Positions 17,177 through 26,273 of a stretch of 64,000 nt of DNA are shown piece by piece. The notes under the pieces were generated by a model. It did not search any database, was not told the DNA's origin, and saw only the letters and a program-made list of their open reading frames with translations. Position 1 is the first letter of the stretch; each line of letters starts with the position of its first letter. The position numbers were made by a program, and so were the translations under genes. The DNA is taken from the NCBI GenBank assembly GCA_016861165.1, contig BOKV01000001.1:207795-271794 (forward strand). Direction: 5' to 3'. Source of the DNA: Alphaproteobacteria bacterium. GTDB taxonomy: Bacteria; Pseudomonadota; Alphaproteobacteria; Rhizobiales; Rhizobiaceae.

Positions 17177-17482
17177 TCAATGCGTCCAGGGCTGCTTGCG
17201 CGCGTAGCTGAAATTGTCGGCATAGGCGGCGCGGCGCCGGCGCGGCTCGCGCGGCCTGAACAGGGTGTAGGCGAGCCCGTTGCGCTCGCAATAGGCGGCC
17301 GCCGCCTCGGCGGTGGGGAAGGTCATGCGCACCTGGGCGCGGGTGTCGGCCGAGGCGGTGTAACCCATCAGCGGCTCGATGCGGCGCGGCTGCTCGGGCT
17401 CGAACTCGAGCACCCATTCGTCGGTCCGGGCCCAACCCGACTGCGTGGCGGTCCTGGCTGGCCGGTAGATGCGGGCTGGCAT
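17177..17482 (-). CDS. NADH dehydrogenase accessory subunit (ETC complex I subunit, NDUFS4-like)
   Basis: 101 residues matching the ETC_C1 family (PF04800): ARIYRPARTATQSG at the start, WVLEFEPE, MGYTASADTRAQVRMTF, then AAAYCERNGLAYTL and a basic C terminus with YADNFSYARKQPWTH. This is the bacterial version of NDUFS4, an accessory subunit at the N-module/Q-module junction of complex I. The ATG at 17482 follows a GGGGGAA box; the longer open frame upstream crosses tRNA-Pro and is not coding. Confidence 0.9.
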   Translation of the reverse strand: MPARIYRPARTATQSGWARTDEWVLEFEPEQPRRIEPLMGYTASADTRAQVRMTFPTAEAAAAYCERNGLAYTLFRPREPRRRRAAYADNFSYARKQPWTH

Positions 17483-17546
17483 TTGGCGTTCCCCCTGCCG
17501 AAGGCGCACGACCCGACGGGCCGGGCCGAGGCCCCGGAAGCGCGGC

Positions 17547-17623
<77 letters not shown>

Positions 17624-17727
17624 GGGCCGGATTTCCGCGGCTTTCTGGCCGATTTGCACCGAGCTGGCAAGAGCGAAAAGGTCGCGACAAGGCCACGGCA
17701 GGCGGCGCGCGACATGGCGCTGCCGCG

Positions 17728-18252
17728 TTAGCGGGCGAAGGAGGGATGATCGAGCCGGTCGCCGGGCTTCAGCCCGATCATGCGGGCAATGCCGGCGCGC
17801 AGTTCGAGCACATGCGAAACCGGCTCGCCGGAATCGATGACGGTTTCGGAGAACGGCTCGGTGCGCTCGGCGATCGTCGCGACGGTGCCGTCGGGGCGCA
17901 GGAACACCATGTCGAGCGACATCGGCGTGTTCTTCATCCACATGGACACCGGCCGGCTGTCGCCGAAGATGAACAGCATGCCGTGGTCGGGCGCCATCGT
18001 TTCGCGGAACATCAGGCCGCGGGCGCGCTCGGCCGGTTCGTCAGCGATCTCGACGGAAAAGGCGTGGACGCCGAAGGCGGTGTGGACGAAGACGCGGTCC
18101 TCGGCGAGCGGGGCGGCGGCCGCGGCTTCCTCGGCGCGGGCCGGGCCGGCGTGATCACCCGCGCCCGCCGGCCAGCAGGCGGCGGCGAACGCCACCAGCA
18201 GTGCGGCGGCTAGCCGTCGCAAAGGCGCGGGCATGGCGGGCGGCACCTTCAT
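17728..18252 (-). CDS. DUF192 family secreted protein
   Basis: 174 residues with an Ala-rich signal sequence (about 1-40, containing a Cys that could be lipidated). The DUF192 core (about 55-172) includes ERARGLMFRETMAPDHGMLFIFGDSRPVSMWMKNTPMSLDMVFL and VLELRAGIARMIGLKPGD. The fold is a small beta-barrel of unknown role. ATG starts exist at 18252 and 18234; either leaves a signal sequence. It lies downstream of the small membrane protein gene on the same strand. Confidence 0.85.
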   Translation of the reverse strand: MKVPPAMPAPLRRLAAALLVAFAAACWPAGAGDHAGPARAEEAAAAAPLAEDRVFVHTAFGVHAFSVEIADEPAERARGLMFRETMAPDHGMLFIFGDSRPVSMWMKNTPMSLDMVFLRPDGTVATIAERTEPFSETVIDSGEPVSHVLELRAGIARMIGLKPGDRLDHPSFAR

Positions 18253-18332
18253 CGCCGCCAATTTGCGACCGCGGCGCGGCCGCCGCAAGACGGCCACGGG
18301 TGAAAAACGCGCACCGGCGAAGAGAAGAAGCG

Positions 18333-18566
18333 TCAGTTGCCGGTCTGGCCTTCGGTCGCAGGCTCCGTGGTCTGCTGCTCGGTCGTCGCCGGAGCCGTCC
18401 CGCTCTGATCGGTGGCCGCGGGAGGCGGCGTCGGTGCCGGCTCGGTCGCCGCGGGCGGGGTGGCCGCCTGCTGCGGTGCGGCGCCACCGAACCATCCCGC
18501 GTACCAGCCGACGAGCGCCACGACGACGACCACGACGACGATCCCGATGATCCAGTTCCTGTTCAT
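18333..18566 (-). CDS. Small membrane protein with Pro/Thr/Gln-rich tail
   Basis: 77 residues: one very hydrophobic helix (IIGIVVVVVVVALVGWYAGWF, about 6-26) and a low-complexity tail of Ala, Pro, Thr and Gln. ATG 18566 is preceded by a GGAAGGGA box. No family assigned; single-pass proteins with such tails are common in Hyphomicrobiales and are usually called hypothetical. Confidence 0.6.
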   Translation of the reverse strand: MNRNWIIGIVVVVVVVALVGWYAGWFGGAAPQQAATPPAATEPAPTPPPAATDQSGTAPATTEQQTTEPATEGQTGN

Positions 18567-18739
18567 TTGAGGCAATCCCTTCCTACCGACCGCGCCGCCA
18601 CAGGCCGGCCGCCAGCCATGACCCGAAACCGGCCGGCGCCACGCGGCGCGAGCCAAGGCAGGCACCGCAATTGCGGCCGAACCAAGGCAGCACGAGGACG
18701 ACGCCGTGGCCGGATACCGCCGGCCGGCATTTACCCGCT

Positions 18740-19327
18740 TCAGTGCGCGACGGGGCGGCGGCGGGGGTCGTCGGGATAGATCTCGGCCGCCATCAGCCCC
18801 TTGGGGCCGCGGCCGAAGCGGACCAGCACGTACTGGCCCGGCCGCAGCTCGGTCAGGCCGAAGCGGCGCAGCGTCTCCATGTGGACGAAGATGTCCTCGC
18901 CGTCGCGCACGACGAAGCCGTAGCCCTTGGTGCGGTTGAACCACTTGACGTGGACGCGTTCCAGCTCGCTCTCGGGCTTGACGTCGGCATGCGTGCGGGC
19001 CGGGCGCGCCAGCGCCGGGGCGAGCGCGGTCGAATCGTCCATCGACAGGATGCGCAAGGCCTGCAGGCCCTTGTCGCGCCAGACCGCCTCGCAGACGACG
19101 CGGGCACCCTCGAGCGCGGTGCCGAACCCGTCGCGGCGCAGGCAGGTGACGTGGATCAGCACGTCGGGCAGGTCGCCGTCCGGCACGACGAAGCCGAAGC
19201 CCTTGGAGACATCGAACCACTTGATGCGGCCGGCAATCTCGACGACGCCCGAGGCGAGACCGCCGCCGGCGGACGCCCGGTCGGCATCGGCTTGACTGGT
19301 GCGGCCCGCTGAACCCTTGGCCCCCAT
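18740..19327 (-). CDS. Two-domain cold-shock protein
   Basis: 195 residues with two cold-shock domains. Domain 1 (about 30-95) has [12 protein letters not shown] (RNP1) and DVLIHV (RNP2). Domain 2 (about 124-190) has [12 protein letters not shown] and DIFVHM. Domain 1 opens with GRIKWF and domain 2 with VHVKWF. The double arrangement is typical of Rhizobiales and should bind single-stranded nucleic acid, acting as an RNA chaperone. It is divergent from the glyoxalase gene over about 200 bp. Confidence 0.92.
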   Translation of the reverse strand: MGAKGSAGRTSQADADRASAGGGLASGVVEIAGRIKWFDVSKGFGFVVPDGDLPDVLIHVTCLRRDGFGTALEGARVVCEAVWRDKGLQALRILSMDDSTALAPALARPARTHADVKPESELERVHVKWFNRTKGYGFVVRDGEDIFVHMETLRRFGLTELRPGQYVLVRFGRGPKGLMAAEIYPDDPRRRPVAH

Positions 19328-19524
19328 GCCTTATGAGCCCTCGTTACGCCGTACTGCCGTAGCACTGATTCCCGGCCGGATCATAGCATCGACGGTCGCG
19401 GTGGCCGCAAGGGCCGGGCCGATTTTTTCGGTTGGTAATCCGGTTTCGCCAATGGGCCAAACGGGTTGCCGCCGGCCGCCGGCCGGCTAAACTGGCCGTC
19501 ACGCTGACGAGGGAAGGACACCGC

Positions 19525-19980
19525 ATGAAATATCTGCACACGATGGTGCGAATCAGCGACATCGACCAGTCGCTCGATTTCTACTGCAACAAGCTCGGCA
19601 TGAAGGAAGTGCGCCGATATGAATCCGAGCAGGGACGCTACACGCTGATCTTCCTCGCCGCCGATGACGACCTTGCCACCACGCAGGGCAACATCGAGTC
19701 GACGGAGCGGGCGCCCTGCCTGGAGCTCACCTACAATTGGGACCCGGAAGCCTATGGCGGCGGCCGCAATTTCGGCCACCTGGCCTTCGCCGTCGACGAC
19801 ATCTACGCGCTGTGCCGGTCGCTGATGGACAAGGGTGTCACGATCAACCGGCCGCCGCGCGACGGCCACATGGCCTTCATCCGCTCGCCCGATAACATCT
19901 CGATCGAACTGCTGCAGAAGGGCGCGGCGCAGGCGCCGGCTGAGCCGTGGCTCAGCATGCCCAATACCGGCGCCTGGTAG
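19525..19980 (+). CDS. gloA: Lactoylglutathione lyase (glyoxalase I)
   Basis: 151 residues with metal-ligand positions in the usual order: His in [10 protein letters not shown], Glu in LELTYNWD, His in FGHLAFAV and Glu in SIELLQKG. It converts the methylglyoxal-glutathione hemithioacetal to S-lactoylglutathione. The preserved GloA sequence patterns ([14 protein letters not shown]) make this assignment firm. The ATG at 19525 follows a GGGAAGGA box. Confidence 0.92.
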   Translation: MKYLHTMVRISDIDQSLDFYCNKLGMKEVRRYESEQGRYTLIFLAADDDLATTQGNIESTERAPCLELTYNWDPEAYGGGRNFGHLAFAVDDIYALCRSLMDKGVTINRPPRDGHMAFIRSPDNISIELLQKGAAQAPAEPWLSMPNTGAW

Positions 19981-20039
19981 GGGCGAGGCCGCGCCACAGG
20001 CTCCGGGCAAGGCGGACCGGCGACAATCGGGCGAACCAC

Positions 20040-20097
20040 GGTTTTGCCCCAATTCGTGCCTAGCCATTGGCGATGGCCTTGGCGTCGGGGCAAAACC
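20040..20097. repeat. Nested inverted repeat upstream of the DUF882 gene
   Basis: Outer arms GGTTTTGCCCC (20040-20050) and GGGGCAAAACC (20087-20097) are perfect over 11 bp. Between them an inner 5-bp stem GCCAT/ATGGC (20063-20067 with 20073-20077) is formed. No T run follows on either strand. It lies 60 bp after gloA and 138 bp before the DUF882 start. Confidence 0.7.
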
Positions 20098-20234
20098 ACC
20101 GACGGCGGCGGGCGCCGGTTCCAGGCGTCCGCGGCGACAAGAAAGACGAGTATTGGCAAGGCCTTGCGTGAGATCGGCGGCATGCCGACGGCGCGTCAAG
20201 GGGTTCTGGGGGATATTCCCTCACGGGCGGGGAT

Positions 20235-21308
20235 GTGACGGTTTTGGCAGGCAGCAACGCGACCGCCGCTCGGCACGCGCGCAACGCAATCTTCCGATCA
20301 TCGCCGCGGCTGCTGCTGGCGCTGTTGCCGCTGCTGGCCGGCTGCGTATCCTCGCTGGCGCCGCTCGGCGACGACAGCCTGTCGCTCGCCGGTCCGGCCG
20401 AACAGACCATCGCCATCGAAGCGGCCGGAATCGAGACCGGCCCGGCCGACGCGGCGGTCGAGCCCGCCGCCAGCCCGGTCGCCGCGCGGGGGCCGGCGGA
20501 GGAGTCCGAGGCGGTCGAGGCAGTGCTGGTCGCCGCGGTGCCCGAACCGGCGCCGCGCGACCGCGCCGGCAACCCGCAGATCGAGGACGGCATCGCGCTC
20601 GCCTTCGCCGAGGCAGACGCGCCCGCCCATACCGGCGCCATCGTGCCCGTCGCGGCGCCGCAGCCGGCAGACCCGACGGCTGCACAGGCCCAGCCCAAGC
20701 CGACCCTGTTCGAGGTGCTGTTCCAGCGCCAGCAGACCCGCGACCGGCAGCGCCCGGCGCGCGTCGCCTCGCTCGGCCCGGTCGCCATCGACGAGCCGCA
20801 GACGGCCCGCGACCGGAGGGACGATGAGCGGCTGCCCGGCGTGCGCTCGATGCGCCAGCTGTTCGGCGACCTAGACGAGGACCATGCCGAGGAGGCCGAG
20901 GCCGACTACCGGGTGGCGGCGGTCGGCGCCTATGGCCGGCTGGCGCCCGGCGGGCTGCTGGTGCAGACCGACAAGGTCGAGGTCGGCTGCCTGAAGCCGG
21001 AACTGGTCGCGCTCATCGCCCAGGTCGAGCGCCGCTACGGGGTCAAGCCGGTCGTCACCTCCGGCTATCGCTCGGCCGGCCGCAACCAGCGCGCCGGCGG
21101 TGCCCGCCAATCGCTGCACATGGCCTGCATGGCCGCCGACATCCAGGTCGACGGCGTGTCGAAATGGGACCTCGCCAAATATCTGCGCACCCTGCCCGGC
21201 CGCGGCGGCGTCGGCACCTATTGCCGCACCCGCTCGGTCCACATCGACATCGGCGAACAGCGCGACTGGCACTATCCGTGCCGGCGGCTGGTGCGGCTGA
21301 AGAGCTGA
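20235..21308 (+). CDS. DUF882 (M15-like, YcbK-type) lipoprotein
   Basis: 357 residues: lipobox LLAGC at about 33-37, a long Ala/Pro/Glu-rich linker (about 40-210), and a C-terminal metallopeptidase-like DUF882 domain (about 245-357). The domain has VTSGYRSAGRNQ, SLHMACMAADIQV and SVHIDIG, which supply the His, Asp and His Zn ligands of M15 D,D/L,D-carboxypeptidase folds. A role in trimming peptidoglycan is inferred. The start is GTG 20235. Confidence 0.85.
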   Translation: MTVLAGSNATAARHARNAIFRSSPRLLLALLPLLAGCVSSLAPLGDDSLSLAGPAEQTIAIEAAGIETGPADAAVEPAASPVAARGPAEESEAVEAVLVAAVPEPAPRDRAGNPQIEDGIALAFAEADAPAHTGAIVPVAAPQPADPTAAQAQPKPTLFEVLFQRQQTRDRQRPARVASLGPVAIDEPQTARDRRDDERLPGVRSMRQLFGDLDEDHAEEAEADYRVAAVGAYGRLAPGGLLVQTDKVEVGCLKPELVALIAQVERRYGVKPVVTSGYRSAGRNQRAGGARQSLHMACMAADIQVDGVSKWDLAKYLRTLPGRGGVGTYCRTRSVHIDIGEQRDWHYPCRRLVRLKS

Positions 21309-21476
21309 AGCGGCTCGGGCGCGCGTGGGCGGCCGGTGGGTCGGCGCAAGCCCGGCGAACCCTGCCCGAAAGTGGGAAGGCGGCGATTTTTCCGGTTGAA
21401 GGCGGCGGGCCCGGCCTCTATAAGCCAGCCCGGCGCGGTCCCGGCGATCGCGGCCCAACCGGCCGGCCAGGCCCGG

Positions 21477-21552
21477 GCGCCCTTCGTCTAGCGGTCCAGG
21501 ACGCCGCCCTTTCACGGCGGAAACACGGGTTCGATTCCCGTAGGGCGTACCA
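21477..21552 (+). tRNA. tRNA-Glu (anticodon TTC)
   Basis: 76 nt with encoded CCA. Acceptor GCGCCCT/AGGGCGT, anticodon stem CCGCC/GGCGG with loop CTTTCAC, T arm GGTTCGATTCC. It reads GAA and GAG. Confidence 0.96.
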
Positions 21553-21647
21553 GCAAAATCAAATACTTAGCCGTTTGATCGACCGATTGATCCAACATTT
21601 GATGTGGGGGCCAGGTCGCTTCCTCGTTGCGCTGGCGAACACGCCGC

Positions 21648-22232
21648 TCAAATCCTCGACCGTCGCCAGCCGGCGTCGCGCGCCGCCTTCTCCGAACAGA
21701 ACCACCGTTCGCCATTCAACCTGTTGATCTTCGTTACGTCGTAGTACCTCTGGCCGGGCATGTGATAGATGCGCTCCCCACTGGTCAGGTTGATGTTGCC
21801 CTTGATCCGGCAGCCGGCCTTCGGCGGGCCGATCGCAAAACCGACGACGCCCGCCACGATCGCCAGCGCCAGCAAGCCGCCCCAAGGAATTCGAACGCCC
21901 ATCCCATGCCGCCGGCGGCGCTCGGTGGTGCTCTTTCGAAGATCCGTTATCTCCGCTTCACCAACCGCCAGCGCCACCCGCCGCGAGACGCGTCGCGGCC
22001 CGATCGCAATGACCGTCGCCGGTGTAGCCGGCCGGCGATCGTAACGCATGCCGGTCAGTTCGCGGAGCTTGGCGGCCTGTTTGTCGCTCAACCGTGTTCC
22101 GGTGCCATAGCGGGCGAACCGGTCGCGCATGTCGGCGAGGAACCGCCGGCCCCAGAGATCGAGGCGGCGGCCGGCCAAGGCCGCGTCGATGGCGGCATTC
22201 AACTGGTCGATCTGTTCCGGCGCGCGCTTCAA
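21648..22232 (-). CDS. Membrane protein with a C-terminal ExoI-like domain
   Basis: 194 residues. The N-terminal 75 residues are soluble and basic; a helix lies at about 116-135 (WGGLLALAIVAGVVGFAIG). The C-terminal 55 residues (CRIKGNINLTSGERIYHMPGQRYYDVTKIN, then ERWFCSEKAARDAGWRRSR) match the short domain found at the end of ExoI-type succinoglycan proteins and many secreted nucleases. No nuclease domain is present. It sits alone between two tRNA-Glu genes, on the strand opposite both. Confidence 0.6.
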   Translation of the reverse strand: MKRAPEQIDQLNAAIDAALAGRRLDLWGRRFLADMRDRFARYGTGTRLSDKQAAKLRELTGMRYDRRPATPATVIAIGPRRVSRRVALAVGEAEITDLRKSTTERRRRHGMGVRIPWGGLLALAIVAGVVGFAIGPPKAGCRIKGNINLTSGERIYHMPGQRYYDVTKINRLNGERWFCSEKAARDAGWRRSRI

Positions 22233-22556
22233 CTGGCCCGGCCTTCGTCAATGGCCTCTATCCTTCCATGGCAGGCACAGCCTATCGCGGCGACCTTAAG
22301 GGCTGGTCGGCCAGATAGCTGCAATTCGAGGTATCTCCGGCGAAGGCGCGCAGCCGAGGCATATCACCCGACGTCAAGACGCGCACGGCATTGCACAGAG
22401 CAATGACAGCAGCTTGGCGCTCCACCCAATGGCAAGCTGCGGCAGACATTGCCGCGCTCGAACGCGATTGGTGCGCGGGCAATTCCGCCGTTGCGGAGGG
22501 CGGCGGGCGACGATATATAGGCTCCGGCCCGGCCAAATAAGGTCAGGCCCTCGGCT
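22233..22556. other. Gene-poor stretch before tRNA-Glu(CTC)
   Basis: 324 bp with several small hairpins: CATTGC/GCAATG at 22389-22405 and GCAGCTTG/CAAGCTGC at 22409-22440. Composition is less GC-rich than its surroundings. A minus-strand frame of 55 codons (22282-22449) is the only coding candidate. Confidence 0.4.
22282..22449 (-). CDS. Possible very small protein, unrecognised
   Basis: 55 residues starting MSAAACHWVERQAAVIAL, with a helical-looking first half. Codon third positions are only moderately GC-rich, unlike the strong bias of neighbouring genes, and no clear Shine-Dalgarno precedes it. It could be a decayed gene or chance. Confidence 0.25.
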   Translation of the reverse strand: MSAAACHWVERQAAVIALCNAVRVLTSGDMPRLRAFAGDTSNCSYLADQPLRSPR

Positions 22557-22631
22557 GCGCCCTTCGTCTAGCGGTCAGGACGGCGCCCTCTCACGGCGCA
22601 AACAGGGGTTCGATTCCCCTAGGGCGTACCA
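22557..22631 (+). tRNA. tRNA-Glu (anticodon CTC)
   Basis: 75 nt with encoded CCA. It is very similar to tRNA-Glu(TTC) 1 kb upstream (same acceptor and D arm) but has anticodon loop CTCTCAC. It reads GAG only. The pair looks like an old duplication. Confidence 0.95.
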
Positions 22632-22847
22632 ATCCCCCTCCAGGTCTCGCACGAATGTTGGGCGCGCGGCGCCCGCTACGCAGCCTCGCCGACATTTGGT
22701 CGTGGCCGGCGAGCCGGAACCACGCGCGGCATGGGGCGGGAAGGGCAAAGGGAGCCGCGCCGGGGCCGCCATTGTCGACAGTTCCGCCAGCCGGACAGTT
22801 CGCCTAGAATTCGTCCCCCACGCCCGCGCGAGACGAAAGGGGGGCCA

Positions 22848-23669
22848 ATGTCCCACTTGGCGGAAGCGTTGCACCGCACGCGGCCGGCCCGCTTTCCGGC
22901 CCGGCCAATCCTGACCGGCCTGGCGATCGGGCTGCTTGCCCTTGCCAATCCCAGCGCCGCCGGCGAACTGCACGATGCGGTCCGCTCCGGCGACACGGCA
23001 AGAACCGACGCCCTGCTGGCGTCCGGGGCCGACATCGAGGCCACGGATTTCGTCATCGGCGCGCCGCTCCACGTCGCGATCACGGTCGGCGACCGGGCCC
23101 TGGTCGCCCTGCTCGTTCAGCGGGGCGCCGATGTGGAGGCGGCCAGCGAGAACAGCGCCAGCCGACCACTGCACCTGGCGGCGGAGGCTGGCCAGGCGGA
23201 CATCCTTGCCATCCTGCTCGAACAGGGAGCCAACATCGATGCGCTCGATCAGCCGGGAGCGACCGCCGTTCACCGGGCGGTGGTCGCCGGCAAAGAGGAT
23301 GCGGTCCGGTTCCTGCTCGCACGCGGCGCCGATATCACCATCGGCGATGGGCTGACCGGCGCGCGGCCGCTGCACAAGGCCGCCGAGACAGGGCAGACGC
23401 CGATCGCGCTGCTGTTGCTGGAGGCGGGCGCCGACATCAACGCCGCCGACAATGCCGGCTATACGGCGCTGCACCTGGCGGCGACGCCGGTTTCCTTTTC
23501 AAACGCGGGCGGCCCGGAGCTGATCGAACTGCTCATCGAGCGAGGCGCCGATCCGCAAGCGCGCGACAAATCCGGCAAGACGCCACTCGACTATGCGCAG
23601 GCACGCAGCGGTTATGCCCAATTCGCCGAGATCGCCGATCACCTGCGAAGGCTGACCGGCCGGCAGTGA
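22848..23669 (+). CDS. Secreted ankyrin-repeat protein
   Basis: 273 residues: signal peptide (about 1-38, ending NPSAAG), then six to seven ankyrin repeats filling the rest. They carry the usual phrases GADIEA, PLHVAI, LLVQRGADVEAAS, PLHLAAEAGQ, PLHKAAETGQ and ALHLAAT. Ankyrin repeats mediate protein binding. Export suggests a periplasmic partner, as for periplasmic ankyrin proteins near catalases in other bacteria; none is seen here. ATG 22848 follows a GAAAGGGG box; the open frame before it is not used. Confidence 0.85.
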   Translation: MSHLAEALHRTRPARFPARPILTGLAIGLLALANPSAAGELHDAVRSGDTARTDALLASGADIEATDFVIGAPLHVAITVGDRALVALLVQRGADVEAASENSASRPLHLAAEAGQADILAILLEQGANIDALDQPGATAVHRAVVAGKEDAVRFLLARGADITIGDGLTGARPLHKAAETGQTPIALLLLEAGADINAADNAGYTALHLAATPVSFSNAGGPELIELLIERGADPQARDKSGKTPLDYAQARSGYAQFAEIADHLRRLTGRQ

Positions 23670-23782
23670 CCGCGCTGGCGCGCGCCGGGGACGGACCTTG
23701 CACCGGGTGCTGGCACCGGGTGTCCGGCGCCGCATGAACCGGCCATGCGGACCGCCGCCTCCGGCGCCGCCGACCCGGCGCC

Positions 23783-25585
23783 TCACACATATCCCGGCCT
23801 CGCCGCGTCGAGAACGCGCAGTTGCAGCCGGCGGCTCCCCTGCCACCAGTCGGCGGCGATGGTGCCGGCGACATGCAGGCTGGGCGGGGCCTCCAGCAGC
23901 AGGCGGCCGAGCGGCGTGTCGGCGGCGCGGAAGGCGACGGCGCGCAGGCTGGCGCCGTCGCCCGAACGCAGGGTCAGCGACACGTGGTCGTGGCCGACGA
24001 GCCGGGGGCCGCGCACGGCATGGGCGGGAAAGGCGAAGATCGGCAGCGCGTGGCCCGGCCCGTAGGGGCCGGCCTTCTCGACCAGGTCGTGCAGGTCGAG
24101 CGTGGCCGAGCGCGCGGTGAGCGCGCCGTCGAGCTTCAGCACGTTCACCTCGCGGGCGGCGGCGACGGCGGCGCCGAGCCGCTCCTCCAGGAAGCCGCGC
24201 AGTTCGGCCAGGCGCGCGCGCTCGACGGTGATGCCGGCGGCCATGGCGTGGCCGCCGCCCTTGACGATGAGCCCCTCGGCCAGCGCCCGGCGCACGGCGG
24301 CGCCGAGGTCGACGCCGGCCAGCGAGCGGCCGGAGCCGGTGCCGCGGCCGAGGCGATCGAAGGCGACGGCGACGGCAGGCCGGCGATAGCGGTCCTTCAG
24401 GCGCGAGGCGATGATGCCGACGATGCCCGGATGCCAGCGCTCGCTGGCGACGACCAGCACCGCCGGGCCGGCGCCCCCGCCGATCTCGGCCTCGGCCTCG
24501 GCGACGGCCTCGGCCAGCATGGCGCTCTCCTGGGCCTGGCGCTGGCGGTTCAACTCCTCCAAGCGCTCGGCGATGGCCGCCGCCTCGGCCGGGTCTTCGG
24601 TCGACAGCAGGCGGGCGCCGAGGCCGGCATCGCCGATGCGGCCGCCGGCATTGATGCGCGGGCCGAGCAGGAAACCGAGATGATAGGGCCGCACCGGCCC
24701 GTCGAGCCGCGCCACGCGCGCCAGCGCGGCGAGCCCGGCATTGTCGCGTGTGTGCATGGCGGCCAGCCCCCTGACGACGAAGGCGCGGTTGAGACCCTTG
24801 AGCGGCACCACGTCGCAGATGGTGGCGAGCGCGACCAGGTCGAGCCAGCGCAAAAGGTCGGGCGGCGGGACCGTACCGTACCGTCCGGTTCGGCGCAGTT
24901 CGCGCACCGTGGCGACCAGCGCCATGAAGGTGACGCCGGCGGCGCATAGATGGCCGAGGCGCGACAGGTCGTCGTGGCGGTTGGGGTTGACCAGGGCGAC
25001 GGCGGGCGGGCCGGCCTCGTCCATCTGGTGGTGATCGAGCACGACCACGTCGACGCCGAGCCCCGCCGCATGCTCCAGCGCCTCGAAGGAAGTGGCGCCG
25101 CAATCGACGGTGACGATGAGCCTCGCCCCCCTGCCGGCCAGTTCGGCGATCGCCTCCGGGCTGGGGCCATAGCCCTCGAAGATGCGGTCGGGGATGTAGA
25201 TTTCCGGCTCGAGCCCGTGATGGCGCAGGAAGCGGGCGAGCAGCGCGCCGGAGGCGGCGCCGTCGACATCGTAGTCGCCGAAGATGGCGACGCGCTCGCC
25301 CCGCGCGATCGCCGCTGCGATGCGGGCGGCGGCGCGGTCCATGTCGGTCAGTCGCGACGGGTCCGGCATCAGATCGCGGATGGCCGGCGCCAGGAAGGCG
25401 GCGGCCTCCTCGGCGCCGACGCCGCGCCCAGCCAGCACGCGGGCGACCAGTTCGGGCATGGCGCCCGACTGGGCGATGGCGAGCGCGGTGTTGCGGCCGC
25501 GCTGGTCAAGGCGCTCGCGCCAGAACTGGCCGAGCACGGAGCGCTCGACACCGAGGAAGGGCCGTTCACCGTCGACTGTCAGCAT
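23783..25585 (-). CDS. recJ: Single-stranded-DNA-specific exonuclease RecJ
   Basis: 600 residues. The DHH phosphoesterase motifs are present: IFGDYDVDGAASGALL near 110, VTVDCGATS near 162, VVVLDHHQMDE near 183, and the DHHA1 motif GGGHAMAAGITVERA near 450. RecJ degrades 5'-ended single strands in recombination and mismatch repair. The start is uncertain: ATG 25585 (MLTVDGERPFLG) is preferred, with another ATG at 25609. It is downstream of the flavin-binding protein gene on the same strand and convergent with the ankyrin gene. Confidence 0.93.
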   Translation of the reverse strand: MLTVDGERPFLGVERSVLGQFWRERLDQRGRNTALAIAQSGAMPELVARVLAGRGVGAEEAAAFLAPAIRDLMPDPSRLTDMDRAAARIAAAIARGERVAIFGDYDVDGAASGALLARFLRHHGLEPEIYIPDRIFEGYGPSPEAIAELAGRGARLIVTVDCGATSFEALEHAAGLGVDVVVLDHHQMDEAGPPAVALVNPNRHDDLSRLGHLCAAGVTFMALVATVRELRRTGRYGTVPPPDLLRWLDLVALATICDVVPLKGLNRAFVVRGLAAMHTRDNAGLAALARVARLDGPVRPYHLGFLLGPRINAGGRIGDAGLGARLLSTEDPAEAAAIAERLEELNRQRQAQESAMLAEAVAEAEAEIGGGAGPAVLVVASERWHPGIVGIIASRLKDRYRRPAVAVAFDRLGRGTGSGRSLAGVDLGAAVRRALAEGLIVKGGGHAMAAGITVERARLAELRGFLEERLGAAVAAAREVNVLKLDGALTARSATLDLHDLVEKAGPYGPGHALPIFAFPAHAVRGPRLVGHDHVSLTLRSGDGASLRAVAFRAADTPLGRLLLEAPPSLHVAGTIAADWWQGSRRLQLRVLDAARPGYV

Positions 25586-25654
25586 GCAATGACGACTATA
25601 GGCGAACATCCCGTTCGGTACAGGGGCGTGGCGGCTTCACGGCGACGTCGGGCC

Positions 25655-26233
25655 TCAGGCCTTGCGCTCGGGCACCACATCCTTGAAGGCATCGAACGAT
25701 TTCCAGGCCGGCTCGACGCGCGGCTGGCCGGGCCTCGGCACGTATTTCGATTCGACGCCGTTTCCCTGGTCGGGGATGTAGCGCGGGCAGTTGGGGAAGA
25801 TGTGACGGGCGGTCACCTGCACCAGCGCCTGGGCGCCCTCGACCTCGGCGCAGGCCGCCCGGTCGAGATCGATCACCGCCGTGCCGTTGACGCGCAGCCG
25901 CTTCGGGGCGTCGGTCATGCGGATGAACAGCAGGCCGACATTCGCGTTGGCGGCGATGTTGCCCAGGCTCTTGAACATGCCGTTGCCGTCATAGTCGGGG
26001 AAGACCAGGCTGTCGGGCCCGGTGACGCGGACGAAGCCCGCCGGCCCGCCCTTGAACGAGCAGTCGGGCCGGCCCTGCGGGTCGGCGGTGGCGAGGAAGA
26101 AGAAGGTCGCCGCCTCGATGAAGGCACGGTCCTCGTCGGTGAAGGCCGTACGGTGGGTGACCTTGAGCAGGCGGTCGGCGAGCGCGGTCGATCCGAAGCG
26201 CTCCTGCAGCGCGCGATTGCCGTCGTGATACAT
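25655..26233 (-). CDS. Pyridoxamine 5'-phosphate oxidase-family flavin-binding protein
   Basis: 192 residues. The split-barrel pattern includes FFFLATADPQGRPDCSFKGGPAGFVRV, LVFPDYDGNGMFKSLGNIAANANVGLLFI and RLRVNGTAVID. Such proteins bind FMN and reduce or tolerate diverse substrates; this one lacks the features that would make it a true PdxH. It lies between glpX and recJ, with repeat copy 2 upstream. Confidence 0.85.
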   Translation of the reverse strand: MYHDGNRALQERFGSTALADRLLKVTHRTAFTDEDRAFIEAATFFFLATADPQGRPDCSFKGGPAGFVRVTGPDSLVFPDYDGNGMFKSLGNIAANANVGLLFIRMTDAPKRLRVNGTAVIDLDRAACAEVEGAQALVQVTARHIFPNCPRYIPDQGNGVESKYVPRPGQPRVEPAWKSFDAFKDVVPERKA

Positions 26234-26273
26234 GCCCTCCCCTCCGGCAGCCCGTCGGGCGGAGCCTAGCGCA

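Noticed and set aside
21477..22631. Integrated element with att sites at the tRNA-Glu genes
   Set aside because: No integrase and no duplicated tRNA 3' end flanking the islet; the second tRNA is complete, so a plain duplication fits as well.
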